Made by a program: the position numbers and the translations under genes | Shown: positions 1-5,780 of the stretch, piece after piece | Numbering within the stretch: position 1 is the first letter of the stretch | How the letters are laid out: each line of letters opens with the position of its first letter | Notes under the pieces: generated by a model | Told to the model about the DNA's origin: nothing | What the model saw: the letters and a program-made list of their open reading frames with translations, nothing else | The model's database searches: none | NCBI GenBank assembly: GCA_947464705.1 | Contig: CANHYD010000161.1 | Span: forward strand, 1-5,780 | Direction: 5' to 3' | Source: Verrucomicrobiota bacterium | GTDB lineage: Bacteria; Verrucomicrobiota; Verrucomicrobiia; Limisphaerales; UBA9464 | DNA length: 5,780 nt

Positions 1-1831
1 GAGACTTGGCGGTCTTCTGAGACATCATGACGACGTTATCCCAAGTCACCTTGGTGATCGAGTCCGGCATCTCTTGGAGCCAGCCGTTGTTGGCGAATCG
101 GCCATCATCGACCGATCCATCGCGGTGGAGCACCACTTCGATATCACCGGAAACCGGCTTGTGCGCGGCCAGAACGGACGCGGCGGCCGACGCATTGACG
201 GAGGCGGACACGGCCGCAGAGGCGCTGCCCGTCAAGAAACCATCGTGCAGAAAGCGCTTCCAAGCGACGTCATCGGCGGCACCCAATCCCTTCAGGGTTT
301 CGCGAACAATGTCGTAGGGCGACACCTTGGACTCACCCAGAAGGCGGGCCAAGACTTCAAGTTCGGTCAGGCCACCGAAGAGCGGTTCAACCAACGGTTG
401 AACCGGGACCACCGTGCCGTCAGCCGTGCGGGCATCGCCCCAGGACTCGAGGAAATGAGTTCCTGCCAGATGCCAGGTGGCCAAAGCAGCCGTCTCGTCT
501 TCGTAGTAGCCGAGGCGGATCACCGTGCCCGCTTTCTTGGCCACCGCCTCGAACTGGAGATCAACCGGGGCATTGTAGGCCGGATTGCCACCGAGGAGGA
601 CCAAGGTGGACACCTTACCCGCGCTAAGGGAAGCCGTGAGCTCTTGAATACCCAGAGCAACGGGTTCGGTCGGTTGCACTAGGGTCACCGTAGACCCCAC
701 CGCACCCAACACCGAGTTGATGGCCGCAGCCAGAGCGTGCACCGCAGGAGGCTGGGAATATCCCGCCACCACGACGGCCCCTTGGCCGGCCGCTTTCAAA
801 TCCTTGGCTGCGGCTGCGGCCCAAGCCGAGAACGCACCAGAAGGAGACGCCACCCCGGAAACACCGAGTTCGGCGGCAATAGCTGCTGCCACCTGGATCA
901 CCTCGCTGGGCTTGACCCGAAGGCGATGGTCGGCATTGCCACCCGTCAGAGACATCATCGACTCCACCACGTAGAGCCGGTTCATTCCCTCATCGGCGGA
1001 TTTACGACCCAGGGCAAAACCACGGATGTTGCGATGAGCATCTTGCTCGGAGCCGATGAAGTCGCAGTCGAGCGACAAGATCCGGCGGGCCTTCTCGAGA
1101 TGCACCAAGGCATGAACCGGAGTGCCACACAACTGGGAGTACGCCGCGTCCGCCCCGGAGAAATCAACCGGCTCGTAGGCGTGCCAAGCGGATTTGGGAT
1201 ACTTCTCGGAGATGAGCTTTTGAAGGCGAGCGCGGGACGGCGAGGAGGAGCGCTCCACGAGGAACGCTAGACCTTCACCCTGGTTGGCAGACGCCGACTT
1301 AGCGATCTCAGCCAATGCATCGCGGACGGCCTCGATCTTGACATCATTGCCGCCCCGGGTGTGCCGGTGAGCACGGTCGGGATCGTACAAATTCAGAATC
1401 GCAGCCTGAGCAAAAGCATCGGTGCCGCCATTGGCTCCGGGGAACAACGCGTTACCCTCGATCTTGGTCGGGCGACCGTCGCTGGACTTCACCGTCAGCG
1501 CGACGGCGCTGCCCCGCAAGGGCATGGAAGTCGCGAAGTGCTGAGCCTTGCCGTAGACGTAGCCCTCGGGCTGCTTGGCGAAGGGAGTCAACTCTTCTTC
1601 GGGGCGACGACATCCGGTGGCCATGCCACCCAAGCCAGCCAAGAGGAAGCTCGCGGACATGAGCTTCATCCAGTCGCGGCGGCTCTCGCCATCCGGAGCG
1701 ATGCTGGCGCCGGCCGGGAACTCGCGCTCCATCCACTGACGGAAGTCAGGCTGGTCAGCCAACTGCTCCAGGGAACGCCAGTACTTCGGACCGGTCTCCG
1801 GTTCGTTGCAAATCGGGGGAATCGTCTTCAT
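1..1831 (-). CDS. actB: Alternative complex III subunit ActB, Tat-translocated molybdopterin-oxidoreductase-like protein (partial, 3' end off the window)
   Basis: ActB is the large peripheral subunit of alternative complex III, a quinol oxidase on the outer face of the inner membrane. The frame is open for 610 codons from ATG at 1831 to the left edge with no stop, so only the N-terminal part is present. Residues 1-50 form the long pre-Tat extension typical of ACIII subunits, with 'KYWRSLEQLAD' at 16-26. It leads to a twin-arginine motif, SRRDWMK (RR at 51-52), a hydrophobic stretch at about 57-72 and Cys74. Later hallmarks are DAFAQA (138-143), LYDPDR (148-153), GGNPAYNAP (414-422) and THFLESWGD (458-466). 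Only four cysteines are visible (8, 74, 235, 256) and none form a CxxC cluster motif. This fits the ActB N-terminal domain, which is known to lack the molybdenum cofactor; the ferredoxin-like cluster domain should follow off-window. A Ser/Ala-rich linker lies at about 535-555. The gene starts on the last base of the actA stop and has no clear Shine-Dalgarno sequence. A catalytic formate or nitrate enzyme is much less likely. Confidence 0.93.
   Translation of the reverse strand, partial: MKTIPPICNEPETGPKYWRSLEQLADQPDFRQWMEREFPAGASIAPDGESRRDWMKLMSASFLLAGLGGMATGCRRPEEELTPFAKQPEGYVYGKAQHFATSMPLRGSAVALTVKSSDGRPTKIEGNALFPGANGGTDAFAQAAILNLYDPDRAHRHTRGGNDVKIEAVRDALAEIAKSASANQGEGLAFLVERSSSPSRARLQKLISEKYPKSAWHAYEPVDFSGADAAYSQLCGTPVHALVHLEKARRILSLDCDFIGSEQDAHRNIRGFALGRKSADEGMNRLYVVESMMSLTGGNADHRLRVKPSEVIQVAAAIAAELGVSGVASPSGAFSAWAAAAAKDLKAAGQGAVVVAGYSQPPAVHALAAAINSVLGAVGSTVTLVQPTEPVALGIQELTASLSAGKVSTLVLLGGNPAYNAPVDLQFEAVAKKAGTVIRLGYYEDETAALATWHLAGTHFLESWGDARTADGTVVPVQPLVEPLFGGLTELEVLARLLGESKVSPYDIVRETLKGLGAADDVAWKRFLHDGFLTGSASAAVSASVNASAAASVLAAHKPVSGDIEVVLHRDGSVDDGRFANNGWLQEMPDSITKVTWDNVVMMSQKTAKS
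383..405. repeat. Perfect 10-bp inverted repeat inside actB
   Basis: CGGTTCAACC (383-392) and GGTTGAACCG (396-405) are exact reverse complements separated by three bases (AAC). Within actB the region encodes PVQPLVEP, where GTTCAACCG and GTTGAACCG are also near-identical direct repeats. It could form a stable hairpin in the actB mRNA, or it may simply follow from coding for this peptide. Confidence 0.8.
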
Positions 1832-1833
1832 CA
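1829..1833 (-). promoter_or_regulatory. actA stop / actB start overlap (TGATG)
   Basis: The actA TGA (1833-1831) and the actB ATG (1831-1829) share one base. The 25 bases before the actB ATG contain no GGAGG-like ribosome binding site. Translation of actB therefore probably depends on ribosomes finishing actA (termination-reinitiation), which would keep the two subunits in proportion. The overlap is seen directly; the coupling is inferred. Confidence 0.75.
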
Positions 1834-2466
1834 GCGGTGGCAGGTGGAACAGCTCTGGCCGGGTTGGACCTTCCAGTCGTGAACGGCTTTCTTGCCGTCG
1901 AATTCACCGTTCCAATCGAGCTTAGTCACAAGATCATTCGGCCGGATGTGCTTCTCGGGCTCCCGATGGCACTCCAGACAGAAGCCCATCGACAAGGGCT
2001 TGGCATGGTACACTTCATCCATTTTCTGGATCTCGCCGTGGCACTTCACACAGGAAATGCCGCGGTTCACATGCACGGAATGGTTGAAATAGACGTAGTC
2101 GGGAGTCTTGTGGATCTGAACCCAGGGAATGGGCTTGCCCGTGGAATAGGACTCACGAACCAGACTCAACTTCGGGGAGTCTTTGGCCACGATGGAGTGG
2201 CAACGCATGCAGGTCTCCGAAGCCGGGATGTTGGAGAACCACGACTTGTCGACGTCGCTATGGCAATAGCGGCAGTCGATCCCCAGCTGATCCGAGTGGA
2301 TGGCGTGAGAAAACGCCACCGGCTGCTTGGGCTGGTAACCCACTCGGGTGTACTTCGGTGTGAAGTAATAGGTGATCCCCGCGATCACGGTTGGCAGCAC
2401 CACGGCCGCTGCCACACCGACCATCAACGGTATTTTGTTGGTCCACCTCGGGAAAATGTCCGACAT
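1831..2466 (-). CDS. actA: Alternative complex III subunit ActA, membrane-anchored pentaheme cytochrome c
   Basis: ActA is the multiheme cytochrome c subunit of alternative complex III and carries electrons from the ActB iron-sulfur clusters towards the downstream acceptor. The 211-residue product has five CxxCH heme c sites: CRYCH 65-69, CMRCH 86-90, CVKCH 139-143, CLECH 163-167 and CSTCH 206-210. The last lies one residue from the C-terminus. A single hydrophobic helix at about 12-34 follows a short N-terminus with 'IFPRWTNK', a pattern I associate with this family; it should anchor the protein with the hemes in the periplasm. His54, His57, His129, His132 and His154 sit in FSHAIH, FNHSVH and VYHAKP contexts and are candidates for distal heme ligands. 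ATG 2466 is chosen because it gives this family N-terminus directly; only a weak AAAG-type purine patch precedes it. It is the first visible gene of a minus-strand operon and abuts actB. Five hemes is the usual ActA number. Confidence 0.95.
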   Translation of the reverse strand: MSDIFPRWTNKIPLMVGVAAAVVLPTVIAGITYYFTPKYTRVGYQPKQPVAFSHAIHSDQLGIDCRYCHSDVDKSWFSNIPASETCMRCHSIVAKDSPKLSLVRESYSTGKPIPWVQIHKTPDYVYFNHSVHVNRGISCVKCHGEIQKMDEVYHAKPLSMGFCLECHREPEKHIRPNDLVTKLDWNGEFDGKKAVHDWKVQPGQSCSTCHR

Positions 2467-2792
2467 CGGGCCGCTTTCTTTGGGCTTCCATGGATCCGAA
2501 CCGATTCATTCGGCCGATTCCTTCCGCCCATTGGATTGATTTCTGAACCGACCTCCGCTGTTTTCTGCGGATCCATCGACTCTTCATCGACTGGAACCAC
2601 GGATTCGTCACTCCAACCACCATCCGAGAATCCTTGTTCAATACAGGCATCTCAGACGGCCTCGGGGGGAATGGAAAAACCCACAACGGCGGTCAGCACC
2701 GGGCCGGATAGAAGCACCCCCCTCTTCCTCAAGGCAAGCACGTGGATGGATTACCACCATGGCATCACGGAACCGAATACTGTGGTTAAGGT

Positions 2793-2839
2793 AGCTCAAA
2801 AACGGTCTTGACCTTCGAAATCGCCGGGTTTTTTGAGCT
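2793..2839 (+). repeat. Inverted repeat / possible leader hairpin upstream of ileS
   Basis: AGCTCAAAAA (2793-2802) pairs perfectly with TTTTTGAGCT (2830-2839). Inside it CGG (2803-2805) can pair with CCG (2824-2826) after a 3-base bulge (2827-2829), leaving an 18-base apical loop. The structure ends about 115 bases before the ileS ATG. It is not followed by a U tract, so it does not look like an intrinsic terminator. It could be a leader-RNA structure or a protein-binding palindrome; its function is unknown. Confidence 0.5.
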
Positions 2840-2946
2840 CCCTGGAGGCGACTGGCGATCCACCGGCCCGTGACCCAAGGCCCGTCAGATTGCGGGATTC
2901 CCCTTTGCCCGGGATTTAGCAAGTCGATAGCCTTGTCGCTTTGAAC

Positions 2947-2950
2947 GGAA
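2947..2950 (+). promoter_or_regulatory. Weak ribosome binding site for ileS
   Basis: A GGAA purine patch lies five bases before ATG 2956, whereas the alternative in-frame TTG at 2941 has no purine-rich sequence upstream. It is a poor Shine-Dalgarno match, but it agrees with the protein N-terminus in favouring the ATG. Confidence 0.4.
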
Positions 2951-2955
2951 CGGCG

Positions 2956-5778
2956 ATGGACTACAAGAATTCCCTCAATCTGCCCCGCACGGATTTTTCG
3001 ATGCAGGCAAATCTGGTTCAGCGCGAACCGCAACGGCTGGCCCAATGGCACAGCTCCGACCTCTATGGGCAGCTGATGGCAGCCAGGGCGGAGTCGCCCC
3101 GGTTTGTCCTGCATGACGGCCCCCCGTTTGCCAACGGCGACGTGCACATCGGCACGGCGCTGAACAAGATCCTGAAGGACCTCATTCTCAAGTCGAAGTC
3201 CCTGCGAGGCTTCCAGACGCCGTACATTCCGGGTTGGGACTGCCATGGACTGCCGATCGAGTCCAAGGTGACCCAGGAGCTGCGCGCCCAAGGCAAGTCC
3301 GAGGCCGATGCCGCCACCATCCGGACAGCCTGCGATGCGTACGCCCGCAAATACATTGATTTACAGCGCCAGCAATTCCAGCGCCTCGGTGTCTTGGGCG
3401 ACTGGAACAACCCCTACCTGACCCTCGCGCCGCAGTACGAGGCCGATGAGTTGCGACAGTTTGCCGACCTCGTCGAGAAGGGCTTCGTGTACCGGGGCAA
3501 GAAACCGGTGTACTGGAGCGTGCCCTTCCGCACCGCGCTGGCCGAGGCTGAGGTCGAATACGCCGATCATATTAGTCAGAGTGTGTTCGTCCGATTCCGT
3601 CTGGTCGGTGAACCCAACACGTATGTCGTGGTCTGGACCACCACACCCTGGACGCTTCCGGCCAACCTGGCCGTGGCCTTCAATCCGAAGTTCTTCTACT
3701 CGTACGTGTTCGCGCAGGGGAACACGTACCTCGTGGCCAACTCCCTCCTCACCAGCCTCAGCGAAAAATGCGGCTGGGAGGGTTACCAGATCATCCGCAC
3801 CGCACAGGCCGAAGAATTGGCATCACTGCAATACGAGCACCCCTTCTGCGAGCGCACCGGACGCTTGTTCCCGGCCGACTTCGTCGACGACTCCACCGGC
3901 ACCGGTTTCGTGCACATCGCCCCGGGCCACGGTATGGACGATTATCAACTGGGCCTGAGTGTCGGTCTGCCGATCTATTGCCCGGTGGACGATGAAGGCC
4001 GTCTAGTGGCCACTGCCGACCTTCCCCGCGAACAGCAATTGCCGGAGTCTCTGGTGGGCAAATCCACCTTGGCCAAGGCCGGCAAATCCGAGGCCAACGA
4101 AGCCGTATTGGCGCTCCTGACCGAGAAGGAAGCGCTGATGCGCCGGGAAGATTACTCGCACAGCTACCCCCATTGCTGGCGCTCCAAGTCACCGATCATT
4201 TTCCGGGCCGTGGACCAATGGTTCATCCGCGTGGACCACACCGGCAACTCGCCAGGAGCCCTGCCCTTCCGGCAGCAGGCACTGGCGGCCATCGATTCGG
4301 TGAACTGGATTCCGGACTGGGGCAAGAACCGCATCCAGGGGGCCGTGCAGTCGCGCCCCGACTGGTGCATCTCGCGTCAACGAACCTGGGGCGTGCCCAT
4401 CCCGGCTTTCTACGATGCCTCAGGCGAGCCCATTCTCGATGCCGGGATCGTCCGCAAGGCGGCTGACTGGATCGAGCGCGAGGGTTCGAATGTCTGGTTC
4501 ACGACGCCGGTGGAAGCACTGTGGGCGGGATGCCGGCCAGCCGACTGGTCGGGTCCGGAAGCTGTGCGCAAAAGCCAGGACACGCTCGACGTCTGGATCG
4601 ACTCCGGTTCCTCCAGCCGGGCCGTGCTCATGCGCCGACCCGAGCTCCGCGGCTCGGATGGCGGTTGGCAAGCCGATGTCTATTTGGAAGGCAGCGATCA
4701 ACATCGGGGCTGGTTCCAGTCATCCTTGCTGTTGTCGCTGGCGGGCAACGGAGCCGCGCCCTTCAAGACGGTGCTGACCCACGGCTTCATGGTTGATGAA
4801 GACCGCGAGAAGATCTCCAAGTCCAAGCAAGGCCAAGGCGGCTACCAGAAACCGCAGACAGCCGAGCGCTACATCAAGGACTACGGCTGCGACGTGGTGC
4901 GACTGTGGGTCGCCTCACAAGACTACCGCAGCGACATCGTGGTGAGCGAAGAGCGGCTCAAGAAGGTGGGCGAAACCTACCGACTCATCCGCAACACCCT
5001 GCGCTACCAGCTTTCCAACCTGTACGACTTCAACCCGGCGACCGACGCGGTGGCGGACGATCAACTCAGCGGACTCGACCGTTGGATCTTGGGTGAGTTC
5101 GCCACGCTGGAAGCGGCGGTAGCCAAAGCCTACGACGCCTACGAATTCCACCTCGTGTACCAGCTGGTCTCGCAGTTCTGCGCCGTGCAGCTCAGCGCCA
5201 TGTACCACGATGTGGTCAAGGACCGCCTCTACACCGATCCGGCCGGCTCGGCCCGCCGGCGCAGCACGCAAACCGCCCTGCACCGCATCCTCACCCGCCT
5301 CACGCAGGCCCTGGCTCCGATCCTGGCCTTTACGGCCGACGAGGCCTGGGAGCAAATCCCGGGAGCGGCCACGAAGTCGGTGCATTTGAGCCTCTGGAAT
5401 CCCGCCGCCGCCGCGGTACCGACCGAACCTGCCTGGACCGTGCTGTTTTCCTTGAGAGAACAAGCGCTGCCCGAGTTGGAAAAGGCACGCCAGGCCAAGC
5501 TCATCGGCAAGAGTTTGGATGCCGTGTTGCACTTCGCCTTACCGGCTGTGGACGGCGCGCTGGTGACGTCGCACGAAGCCGAACTGCGGGAACTGTGCAA
5601 CTGCTCGGCAGTGACCGTGACCCAAGCCGCTGAGCGCCAGATCACCGTGCAAGTCGCCGGCGAAGCGGGTCGCAAGAAGTGCGAACGCTGCTGGCACTGG
5701 GAACTCAACGTCGGCGATAATCCGACCCACCCGACCCTTTGCGGTCGTTGCGTCGAAGCGGTGATCCCGCTGTCCTGA
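2956..5778 (+). CDS. ileS: Isoleucyl-tRNA synthetase (IleRS), bacterial type, complete
   Basis: IleRS joins isoleucine to tRNA-Ile in the cytoplasm using ATP and hydrolyses mischarged valine. The 940-residue product is close to E. coli IleRS (938). The N-terminus MDYKNSLNLP matches the family's usual start, so ATG 2956 is preferred to TTG 2941, which adds five residues. Catalytic core: PPFANGDVHIGT with HIGT at 64-67, PGWDCHGLP (92-100), WCISRQR (470-476), YLEGSDQHRGWF (576-587) and KISKS (619-623). Editing domain: the Thr-rich WTTTPWTLP (227-235) and HIAPGHGMDDY (320-330), including the conserved His320 and Asp329, so valine editing should be intact. The helical anticodon-binding domain spans about 645-850. 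The C-terminal zinc site has C909, C912, C929 and C932. HIGT and KISKS are conservative departures from HIGH and KMSKS. The C-terminal zinc site marks the bacterial, not the eukaryote-like mupirocin-resistant, form. It diverges from actA; its downstream partner is not visible. Confidence 0.98.
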   Translation: MDYKNSLNLPRTDFSMQANLVQREPQRLAQWHSSDLYGQLMAARAESPRFVLHDGPPFANGDVHIGTALNKILKDLILKSKSLRGFQTPYIPGWDCHGLPIESKVTQELRAQGKSEADAATIRTACDAYARKYIDLQRQQFQRLGVLGDWNNPYLTLAPQYEADELRQFADLVEKGFVYRGKKPVYWSVPFRTALAEAEVEYADHISQSVFVRFRLVGEPNTYVVVWTTTPWTLPANLAVAFNPKFFYSYVFAQGNTYLVANSLLTSLSEKCGWEGYQIIRTAQAEELASLQYEHPFCERTGRLFPADFVDDSTGTGFVHIAPGHGMDDYQLGLSVGLPIYCPVDDEGRLVATADLPREQQLPESLVGKSTLAKAGKSEANEAVLALLTEKEALMRREDYSHSYPHCWRSKSPIIFRAVDQWFIRVDHTGNSPGALPFRQQALAAIDSVNWIPDWGKNRIQGAVQSRPDWCISRQRTWGVPIPAFYDASGEPILDAGIVRKAADWIEREGSNVWFTTPVEALWAGCRPADWSGPEAVRKSQDTLDVWIDSGSSSRAVLMRRPELRGSDGGWQADVYLEGSDQHRGWFQSSLLLSLAGNGAAPFKTVLTHGFMVDEDREKISKSKQGQGGYQKPQTAERYIKDYGCDVVRLWVASQDYRSDIVVSEERLKKVGETYRLIRNTLRYQLSNLYDFNPATDAVADDQLSGLDRWILGEFATLEAAVAKAYDAYEFHLVYQLVSQFCAVQLSAMYHDVVKDRLYTDPAGSARRRSTQTALHRILTRLTQALAPILAFTADEAWEQIPGAATKSVHLSLWNPAAAAVPTEPAWTVLFSLREQALPELEKARQAKLIGKSLDAVLHFALPAVDGALVTSHEAELRELCNCSAVTVTQAAERQITVQVAGEAGRKKCERCWHWELNVGDNPTHPTLCGRCVEAVIPLS

Positions 5779-5780
5779 TC

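Larger units (their letters stand above)
2467..2955. other. Divergent intergenic region between actA and ileS
   Basis: These 489 bases separate the actA and ileS start codons and must hold the signals for ileS, and for the act operon if actA is its first gene. I see no credible protein-coding gene here: the open frames crossing it are extensions of antisense frames over actA or ileS. It holds a 10-bp inverted repeat (2793-2839), a 5-bp hairpin TCCGC/GCGGA (2554-2571), an 8-bp direct repeat CATCGACT (2574-2581 and 2585-2592), the repeat ACCACCAT (2616-2623 and 2753-2760), CGGGATT twice (2893-2899 and 2910-2916), a G6 run (2664-2669) and a C6 run (2717-2722). No -35/-10 pair close to the sigma70 consensus stands out on either strand, and no terminator with a U tract is visible. 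Confidence 0.7.

Noticed and set aside
74..682. A 202-codon plus-strand frame opposite actB
   Set aside because: Arg/Gly-rich shadow of the actB coding frame, with no recognisable motif.
1..1831. Reading actB as a catalytic molybdoenzyme such as formate dehydrogenase or nitrate reductase
   Set aside because: There is no N-terminal CxxCxxxC cluster motif, and the extended Tat leader, GGNPAYNAP and adjacent pentaheme cytochrome all fit ACIII.
2592..2601. TGGAACCACG, resembling the T-box antiterminator core TGGNACCGCG upstream of ileS
   Set aside because: It is one base off the consensus and 354 bases from the ileS ATG. No stem I, specifier loop or terminator was found around it, and the upstream space is actA coding sequence. 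Most likely chance.
2258..2686. A 142-codon minus-strand frame starting in the intergenic region and running into actA in another frame
   Set aside because: Most of it overlaps actA out of frame, and the composition (basic, Trp/Met/Arg-rich) resembles translated non-coding sequence.
1837..2811. A 324-codon plus-strand open frame antisense to all of actA
   Set aside because: It is opposite a clear pentaheme cytochrome gene, has no recognisable domain, and is explained by GC-rich codon use on the coding strand.
2808..2836. TTGACC at 2808-2813 as a -35 element for ileS
   Set aside because: The position 17 bases downstream reads TTTTGA, which is not a credible -10 element, and the site overlaps the inverted repeat loop.
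2941..2955. TTG at 2941 as the ileS start
   Set aside because: It adds only five residues (MNGTA) before the MDYKNSLNLP start that matches IleRS homologues, and it has no ribosome binding site.
4915..5532. A 205-codon minus-strand frame opposite ileS
   Set aside because: Shadow of the IleRS anticodon-binding region; no family features.

Overview
The window comes from a GC-rich bacterium and holds two divergent blocks separated by about 490 bases. The protein signatures point to the PVC group, most likely Verrucomicrobiota. The main clues are the ActA start of the 'IFPRWTNK' type, the extended-Tat form of ActB, and an isoleucyl-tRNA synthetase with 'DYKNSLNLP' at its start and a 'KISKS...YQKPQTAE' loop. 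This assignment rests on recalled family patterns, not on a search.

Left block, minus strand (window edge to 2466): two adjacent genes of an alternative complex III (ACIII) operon. actA encodes a membrane-anchored pentaheme cytochrome c of 211 residues. actB follows at once, its ATG sharing one base with the actA stop (TGATG). The visible 610 codons of actB give an extended Tat signal and most of the molybdopterin-oxidoreductase-like domain. The iron-sulfur domain and the rest of the operon (expected actC, actD, actE, actF) would lie beyond the left edge. ACIII is a quinol oxidase that feeds electrons to cytochrome c or directly to a terminal oxidase, replacing the bc1 complex.

Middle (2467-2955): a gene-free divergent region. 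It contains a 10-bp inverted repeat that could fold in the ileS leader and a few short repeats. I see no convincing promoter, T-box or terminator.

Right block, plus strand (2956-5778): a complete ileS gene for a 940-residue bacterial-type isoleucyl-tRNA synthetase. Its catalytic, editing and C-terminal zinc motifs are all recognisable. Its signature sequences are HIGT and KISKS instead of HIGH and KMSKS.

The two blocks have no obvious functional link: one is respiratory energy conservation, the other translation. I found no previously undescribed system here. The points worth a second look are small-scale: the leader hairpin, a perfect hairpin inside actB, the TGATG junction and the synthetase signature variants.
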